17,220 nt of DNA from Erysipelotrichaceae bacterium UBA4808. Its GTDB lineage: Bacteria > Bacillota_I > Bacilli_A > Erysipelotrichales > Erysipelotrichaceae. The position numbers and the translations under genes were made by a program. The stretch lies in contig DHGC01000038.1 of assembly GCA_002402585.1 (NCBI GenBank), positions 1 through 17,220 of the forward strand, read 5' to 3'. The notes beneath the pieces are model-generated. The model ran no database searches, was not told the DNA's origin, and saw only the letters and a program-made list of their open reading frames with translations. Of this stretch, positions 13,332 through 17,220 are shown one piece after another (positions within the stretch are counted from its first letter, which is position 1; the number at the start of each line of letters is the position of its first letter).

Positions 13332-14609
13332 TTAAGCTTCGCCTTGTTCTTCTTCGTACTTCTTCTTATCCCAAGTCATAATGAATGGGTAATAGATTAA
13401 ACCAGTAACGACGAAGTTAACGACTTGAAGCAATACAACACGCACGTCACCACCACCGATATAGAAACCGGATAGGATAGCAGGCATTGTCCAAGGAGCA
13501 ACTAAACCAGGTAGACGTCCAACTAAGCCCAATGCGATTGCGAAGTATGAAATACCCGTGATTGCAAGCGGAGCGACGAAGAACGGAATCAACATCATTG
13601 GGTTCATAATGATTGGTAAACCGAAGGTTACGGTTTCATTGATGTTGAAGATACCAGGTGCAATGGATAGACGACCGATATACTGAATTTGTTTTGATTT
13701 AGCCAAGAATGACATAATGAATGCCAAGGACAAGGTTGCACCAGAACCACCTAAGTAGATTAAGTTGGAGATGAATTCAGCTGTAACGATATAAGGGAGA
13801 TCAGTACCTGCTTGATAAGCCAACAAGTTAGCTTGTGTAGCAGCCTGCCAAATTGGATTCATTACGGAACCAACGATTTGAGCACCGTGGATACCAACGA
13901 ACCAGAAAGCAGAGTTCAAGAAGACGGCAACGAACGTACCAACAGCACCTGTACCAACTGCGAGTAATGGTGTTTGCAATACTTGGAAAATAAAGTCATT
14001 GAATGTTACATAACTTGTTTGCATGAAGATGAAACGTACAACGACCCATAACAAGGTTGTGAACGCTGCAGGAATCAACGCTGTGAATTGTGCGGAGATT
14101 GCTGGAGGAACTTGTTCAGGAAGTGTGATGACCCATTTCTTATTGATGACAAAGTTATAGATTTCAGCAGTTACAACGGCAACGATCATCGCTGTGAATA
14201 AACCCTGTGCCGCAAAATAGGTAGTACCGTATCCGCCATCAGGTAGTTGATGCAAGATGATGAAGTAGCCAGACAACGCCATAGCCGATGCAGGCAATGG
14301 CGTTTTGTCATGTGACTTAGCCAATGCATAAGAGACCCCGATGACAGCGATCAAAGCGACGATGCCCATCGTTGATGCAAATATAACTGGCCAGTTCCAC
14401 CATTTCCAGTTTTCACCGAAAATGTTTAACATGAAGTTTTGATAAGCATCAAGTGGCAATTCAGCAACAACAATCATCATTGATCCAACGATCATGAGTG
14501 GCAAAGATAGAACCAAGCCATCACGAATTGACATCAAATAACGATTTTGGGATAACGTTGCTGCGATTGGTAAGAATTTTTCTTCTAAAAAGCGTGTAAA
14601 TCCATCCAT
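13332..14609 (-). CDS. PTS lactose/cellobiose-family IIC permease (CelB/ChbC-like)
   Basis: A 425-aa membrane subunit that takes a diglucoside across the membrane and presents it to the phosphorylated IIB. Ten or so hydrophobic segments span the protein. Active-site elements WFVGIHG (His241) and PGIFNINETVTFG (Glu325) are 84 residues apart, the same spacing as the sugar-binding His and Glu of the structurally known ChbC. The usual NINEPV(I/T)FG has Thr instead of Pro. I start it at ATG 14609 because MDGFTRFLEE is the typical family N terminus. A Met at 14717 would add 36 unrelated residues and lies upstream of the promoter. AAGGGG lies 11 nt upstream of the ATG. It has its own cre-linked promoter. 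Substrate is probably cellobiose, chitobiose or a related beta-diglucoside. Confidence 0.93.
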   Translation of the reverse strand: MDGFTRFLEEKFLPIAATLSQNRYLMSIRDGLVLSLPLMIVGSMMIVVAELPLDAYQNFMLNIFGENWKWWNWPVIFASTMGIVALIAVIGVSYALAKSHDKTPLPASAMALSGYFIILHQLPDGGYGTTYFAAQGLFTAMIVAVVTAEIYNFVINKKWVITLPEQVPPAISAQFTALIPAAFTTLLWVVVRFIFMQTSYVTFNDFIFQVLQTPLLAVGTGAVGTFVAVFLNSAFWFVGIHGAQIVGSVMNPIWQAATQANLLAYQAGTDLPYIVTAEFISNLIYLGGSGATLSLAFIMSFLAKSKQIQYIGRLSIAPGIFNINETVTFGLPIIMNPMMLIPFFVAPLAITGISYFAIALGLVGRLPGLVAPWTMPAILSGFYIGGGDVRVVLLQVVNFVVTGLIYYPFIMTWDKKKYEEEQGEA

Positions 14610-14700
14610 AATGTGTGTTTTCCCCTTTCGGATATTTATGGAGAGAAGTTTCTTCACTTGCCCAGCGTGAATCTTCCCTAAGGCGTAAGCCTCTATTGCT

Positions 14701-14728
14701 ATTCTAGCATAGGTCAATGATAAATCAA
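14701..14728 (-). promoter_or_regulatory. Promoter of the PTS IIC gene
   Basis: TTGATT (14728-14723), a 16-nt spacer and TAGAAT (14706-14701) preceded by TGC (extended -10) on the minus strand. Start near 14694 gives a leader of about 85 nt. The leader can form small hairpins (14681-14692; TTCAC/GTGAA at 14653-14671, exclusive with GAAG/CTTC at 14645-14655), which may be incidental. Confidence 0.6.
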
Positions 14729-14756
14729 GTGTAAAATGTGGTAGATTATGTGAAAT

Positions 14757-14770
14757 TGTATTCGCTTACA
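14757..14770 (-). promoter_or_regulatory. Candidate cre (CcpA binding site) upstream of PTS IIC
   Basis: The minus strand reads TGTAAGCGAATACA, which matches the cre consensus TGWAANCGNTNWCA at 13 of 14 positions, with TGTA/TACA arms. Its centre is about 70 nt upstream of the predicted IIC start. It lies between the IIB terminator and the IIC -35. A cre here fits catabolite control of a sugar PTS. Whether it represses or activates cannot be told. Confidence 0.6.
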
Positions 14771-14795
14771 AACATAATATATGCATTTTCCTGCT

Positions 14796-14833
14796 AAAAA
14801 ATAAGACAATTGGTCAGTTTTTTTCCAATTGTC
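14796..14833 (-). terminator. Terminator after the IIB-like gene
   Basis: A perfect 9-bp stem, GACAATTGG (14805-14813) with CCAATTGTC (14825-14833), and an 11-nt loop, followed on the minus strand by TTATTTTTT. It separates the glycosidase-HAD-ChbG-IIB transcript from the IIC gene, which therefore needs its own promoter. Confidence 0.88.
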
Positions 14834-14861
14834 AAAAATATATCACATAATTTAATTAAGA

Positions 14862-15164
14862 TTACTTTACTAAATCAAAGATTTTAGTCACTTGTCGAGT
14901 ACCGTAATGACTACCCTTGGCAACGATAAATGGAATATTTTTTTCCTTCAAATACTTTTCAACTTCAGCTTGCCAAACAATCATTTCAGGCGAGATGATC
15001 GCAAACTCTGGCGCGAAGCTCTCAATGACTTCTTTGAAATTGCTTGGATGCAAAGCCAATTGCACGTCAAATGCCAGTTCACCTTTGTCCTGAGCTAGTT
15101 TTACGGCTGTCATGAAGCTATCGGTTTGACCCGACTTACGGCTAATCAACACTACTTTTTTCAT
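14862..15164 (-). CDS. PTS lactose/cellobiose-family IIB-like protein lacking the catalytic cysteine
   Basis: A 100-aa protein with the length and beta-alpha order of cellobiose/chitobiose IIB. The C-terminal half has the family landmarks: FAIISPEM where ChbB has a VVLLGPQI-type strand, and IVAKGSHYGTRQVTKI where ChbB has IDSLLYGKVDG. In active IIB the first loop is C-x-x-G-x-S-T, and its Cys receives phosphate from IIA and passes it to the sugar. Here that position is Ser8 (AGC), in the loop SRKSGQTD, and the whole protein has no cysteine. It therefore cannot form the normal phosphocysteine. The ORF is intact with a strong AGGAG 6 nt before the ATG, so it looks expressed. It may be regulatory, or the alignment in the loop may hide a new mechanism. 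It lies 12 nt after ChbG and is followed by a terminator. Confidence 0.82.
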   Translation of the reverse strand: MKKVVLISRKSGQTDSFMTAVKLAQDKGELAFDVQLALHPSNFKEVIESFAPEFAIISPEMIVWQAEVEKYLKEKNIPFIVAKGSHYGTRQVTKIFDLVK

Positions 15165-15176
15165 GTTTTACTCCTT

Positions 15177-15890
15177 TTAGTACGAACTGAAGTTCACCAA
15201 TTCAATGTTATGCAAAGCAATATAGTCCTTTGCTTGCGAACTGATCAACGTTTCGAGTTCATGTACTCTATCAAAATTATAAGTCGAGCACTGAATCAAA
15301 TCAACATCAATCAATGCCACATGACACATCAACTCCACATACGCCGCTTCCTTGTGACGATCCAAGACCTTTTTAAATTGATCGAAGTTGGTATTAGGTC
15401 CGTAGAAATCATGAATGAAAGCCACTTCGCTTTCAACTTCACGAATGTACTTCACCCTATATTTCTCAGCCAAACGCTTTGTGGCTTCGACGGTTTGAGG
15501 AAGCTTATGTGTATGGTGGTGACCATCGATGTGTGTTGGTTTATGACCAAAGAGTTCAATATAGCGTTCCATCTGTGCAACATATTCCGCATAGACTTCT
15601 TCCACATCCACATCTTCTTTGCGAACCAAGACTGCGTTTTTTAAGAAATTTCCATTTTCATCCACAATCGTCTTGTGCGTATTCAAAAGTGGCTTACCCG
15701 CCGTCAATACCAAATGAAGGCCAACACCAAGTTCTGGGTTTTCTTTAGCAAATTGAGCGGCCATTTCAATCGCAGGCATATTCATCATTGCAGTTGTGGA
15801 ACGTAAGATCCCTCTTTTCAAGGCATCGATGACGCCAAGATTCACCCCTGGTGTCAAACCAAAATCATCTGAATTCACGATTAATTTCAT
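15177..15890 (-). CDS. chbG: ChbG/YdjC-family carbohydrate deacetylase
   Basis: A 237-aa metal-dependent deacetylase. In E. coli, ChbG removes one acetyl group from chitobiose and its 6-phosphate so that the phospho-glycosidase can work and the operon is induced. Family motifs are NSDDFGLTPGVN (Asp8-Asp9), GLHLVLTAGKPL (His59) and HIDGHHHTHKLP (His120, His124-126, His128), which carry the metal-binding and catalytic residues. The ATG at 15890 overlaps the HAD stop by 4 bp and has AGGAGG 4 nt upstream. Its place between a GH4 phospho-glycosidase and PTS genes argues for an N-acetylated disaccharide phosphate as substrate. Some YdjC members act on other sugars, so chitobiose is inference. Confidence 0.9.
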   Translation of the reverse strand: MKLIVNSDDFGLTPGVNLGVIDALKRGILRSTTAMMNMPAIEMAAQFAKENPELGVGLHLVLTAGKPLLNTHKTIVDENGNFLKNAVLVRKEDVDVEEVYAEYVAQMERYIELFGHKPTHIDGHHHTHKLPQTVEATKRLAEKYRVKYIREVESEVAFIHDFYGPNTNFDQFKKVLDRHKEAAYVELMCHVALIDVDLIQCSTYNFDRVHELETLISSQAKDYIALHNIELVNFSSY

Positions 15891-16684
15891 ATATCCTCCT
15901 TAATCAGCTCCAAGTGCAGGAGCGCTTTATAAACGCCATCATTATTCACGGTATCCGTCACATGATCGGCTACTGCTTTGACCTCAAGTTGCGCATTGCC
16001 CATGGCAATGCCATAGTTCGCTCCTTCGATCATCTCCACATCATTCATTCCATCTCCAAAAGCGATCACATCTTCCATCGTCAAACCCACATGCTTGGCA
16101 ACTGCTTCAATTCCTCTAAGTTTAGAGGTCGCCATGGGGAAGATGTCTACCATATATTCATAATAACGGTGAAAGCTCAAATGTGGAAATGCTTTTTCGA
16201 ATACTTCATCGTATTCCGGTAAAAAAGCCGCTTGTAAGAGATGATAGGTATAATCATCACTGAAACTCGACCCATAATCCTTGAGCCGTGTCACCGAGTG
16301 CGCAATTGCCATCACAGGGTCTTTGGGATCCAACAAGGCTTTGATACCCTTGAAGCTGTTCACAGCGTAGAGCCCCCCTTGCATCCCTTCTAGCATGGTA
16401 TACAGTTGCTTAACATCCACATCTTCTACTTTGCCTTCGAAAACGATGTCATCAAAAACCGTCGCACATTGTCCATTTACGCAGACAAAGGCATCCGCTT
16501 TGATATCCGGTCTTTGATCACGAAAAAAGAAGTGACCACGACCACTTGCCATCCCAATCAAAATATCTTTGCGTTCATGCAAAAGATCAATCGCACGATA
16601 CGCAGAAGCTGGAATGATGCCTGTTTTAAAATCAGATAAGGTGTCATCCATATCAAACAATACAATTTTTTTAAACGCTTTCAT
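15887..16684 (-). CDS. Cof-type HAD-IIB family hydrolase (in the sugar locus)
   Basis: A 265-aa HAD phosphatase. Motif I is DMDDT (Asp11 nucleophile, Asp13), motif II MASGRG (45-50), the motif III lysine probably Lys188 in ATSKLRGIEA, and motif IV GDGMND (210-215). It belongs to the same broad family as the enzyme at 8848-9696 but differs in sequence and context. AGGAG lies 4 nt before the ATG. It is translated between the GH4 gene and chbG, overlapping chbG by 4 bp, so a sugar phosphate released by that pathway is a reasonable substrate. Sequence does not identify it. Confidence 0.9.
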   Translation of the reverse strand: MKAFKKIVLFDMDDTLSDFKTGIIPASAYRAIDLLHERKDILIGMASGRGHFFFRDQRPDIKADAFVCVNGQCATVFDDIVFEGKVEDVDVKQLYTMLEGMQGGLYAVNSFKGIKALLDPKDPVMAIAHSVTRLKDYGSSFSDDYTYHLLQAAFLPEYDEVFEKAFPHLSFHRYYEYMVDIFPMATSKLRGIEAVAKHVGLTMEDVIAFGDGMNDVEMIEGANYGIAMGNAQLEVKAVADHVTDTVNNDGVYKALLHLELIKEDI

Positions 16685-16703
16685 TGAACTCCTATACCAA
16701 GGT

Positions 16704-16733
16704 TTTGGACGGATGATGAATCACCCGTCCAAA
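16704..16733. other. Intergenic hairpin without T-tract
   Basis: TTTGGACGG (16704-16712) and CCGTCCAAA (16725-16733) are perfect 9-bp arms around a 12-nt loop, in the 56-bp gap after the GH4 gene. On the minus strand ACCTTGG follows, not Ts, so it is not a standard terminator. It could stabilise the upstream mRNA end or be a processing site or operator. Confidence 0.6.
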
Positions 16734-16740
16734 CGTTTGT

Positions 16741-17220
16741 TTATTTAAAGAATTGAGGTAGGTAAGCTTTATGTGCTTCCAACATTTCATCCAAGATGAG
16801 TTTCGCTTTGTTTTCATCACGAACCAAAGGATTGATTGTCATTGCCACAAGTGCTGTGTTGTAATCGCCAGAAACTGCCGCATCGGTTGCGACTTGTTCA
16901 AACGATTTCATTTGTTGAACCAAGCCTTCGACTTGGACAGGTAGACGACCCATCGCGAGTGGACGAGGTCCTTCTTTAGTGATGACACAGCTTACTTCAA
17001 CCGCACAATCCATTGTTAAGGAAGCAATCGCACCCATATTCATGGTATTGACCGGTTGGATATCTTTGGTGTCATTGTACATCGAAGCAATCAAATTACA
17101 TGCCGCATCCGAATAATACGCGCCACCCCGTTGTTCGAGTTGTTTTGGTTTGTCTTTCAGATTGACATCCTTATACAATTCAAAGAGTTCCGCTTCAACA
17201 CGTTTGACGACTTGCCCACG
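16741..17220 (-). CDS. GH4 family 6-phospho-beta-glucosidase-type glycosidase, C-terminal part (runs off right edge)
   Basis: The C-terminal 159 residues of a glycoside hydrolase family 4 enzyme. These use NAD+ and a divalent metal to cleave phosphorylated disaccharides by an oxidation-elimination mechanism. The visible part opens at RGQVVKRVEAEL and has the typical RGGAYYSDAAC segment, where the family's catalytic tyrosine is expected, then VNTMNMGAI and EVSCVI (the intersubunit and substrate-loop region) and GRLPVQVEGLVQQMK. CelF/ChbF/LicH-type 6-phospho-beta-glucosidases fit best. The reading frame is open to the window edge with no start, so a TTG codon at 17178 is internal. It is the first visible gene of the HAD-chbG-IIB transcript. 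Confidence 0.9.
   Translation of the reverse strand, partial: RGQVVKRVEAELFELYKDVNLKDKPKQLEQRGGAYYSDAACNLIASMYNDTKDIQPVNTMNMGAIASLTMDCAVEVSCVITKEGPRPLAMGRLPVQVEGLVQQMKSFEQVATDAAVSGDYNTALVAMTINPLVRDENKAKLILDEMLEAHKAYLPQFFK

Noticed and set aside
14610..14694. LicT/BglG-type ribonucleic antiterminator in the IIC leader
   Set aside because: No RAT-like sequence (the GGATTGTTACT type) and no terminator hairpin with a T-tract in the leader. The small hairpins are short and weak.
14862..15164. IIB-like gene as a frameshifted or truncated pseudogene
   Set aside because: Length is normal, both ends match the family, the ribosome binding site is strong, and only 12 nt separate it from chbG, leaving no lost upstream Cys segment. 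A substitution, not a break, explains the missing residue.
15126..15644. Plus-strand open frame of 172 codons opposite chbG and the IIB start
   Set aside because: It is antisense to two well-supported genes and its composition is that of a reverse-frame shadow (rich in Phe, His and Ile with no recognisable motif).
16704..16733. Rho-independent terminator after the GH4 gene
   Set aside because: The stem is good, but the minus-strand tail is ACCTTGG with no T-run. Recorded instead as an intergenic hairpin.
1..17220. CRISPR array, insertion sequence, prophage or defence island
   Set aside because: No spaced direct repeats, transposase, integrase, phage or restriction genes were found. Gene content is housekeeping and sugar metabolism with even base composition.

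Overview
This window is a compact stretch of chromosome from a low-to-mid GC Gram-positive bacterium (Bacillota). The evidence is an asparagine T-box leader, a CcpA-type cre box, lactose/cellobiose-family PTS genes, strong AGGAGG-type ribosome binding sites and gltX beside tRNA-Gln. The gene mix would suit Erysipelotrichia or a related class, but that placement is a guess. I see no prophage, insertion sequence or CRISPR array. Nearly all genes are on the minus strand. The plus-strand exceptions are one tRNA and a three-gene operon.

Layout, left to right. 1-371: start of a PcrA/UvrD-type helicase (cut by the left edge). 450-1907: gltX, divergent from tRNA-Gln(CUG) at 1969-2044 through overlapping promoters. 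2072-2932: DUF1028 protein with a C-terminal peptidoglycan-binding-like tail. 2979-3404: Dps ferritin, divergent from an HxlR-type regulator (3491-3820) that heads an overlapping operon with an RlmI/RlmK-like methyltransferase and an RluA-type pseudouridine synthase (to 5330). 5322-10158: a tightly packed six-gene minus-strand operon, in transcription order GNAT acetyltransferase, HAD phosphatase, PHP phosphatase, cardiolipin synthase, patatin phospholipase, VOC protein. 10203-11777: asnB under an Asn T-box (about 11794-12032). 12111-13232: AI-2E/PerM-family membrane protein. 13332-17220: a beta-diglucoside or chitobiose utilisation locus, in transcription order GH4 6-phospho-glycosidase (cut by the right edge), HAD phosphatase, ChbG/YdjC deacetylase, IIB-like protein, terminator, then a separately promoted IIC permease with a cre box.

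How the genes fit together. The right-hand locus resembles the E. coli chb operon: IIC/IIB import, ChbG deacetylation, GH4 hydrolysis. However, its IIB-like protein has no cysteine at all, so it cannot carry the usual phosphocysteine. The six-gene operon couples phospholipid synthesis (Cls) and breakdown (patatin). gltX and tRNA-Gln are probably partners in the indirect route to Gln-tRNA (Glu-tRNAGln, then an amidotransferase not in this window).

The control regions show two recurring habits. Terminator hairpins are built into stop codons (gltX, dps, asnB). Extended -10 promoters (TGnTATAAT) sit just downstream of those terminators, and each predicts a leader of only about 8-12 nt that begins at or next to the Shine-Dalgarno sequence.
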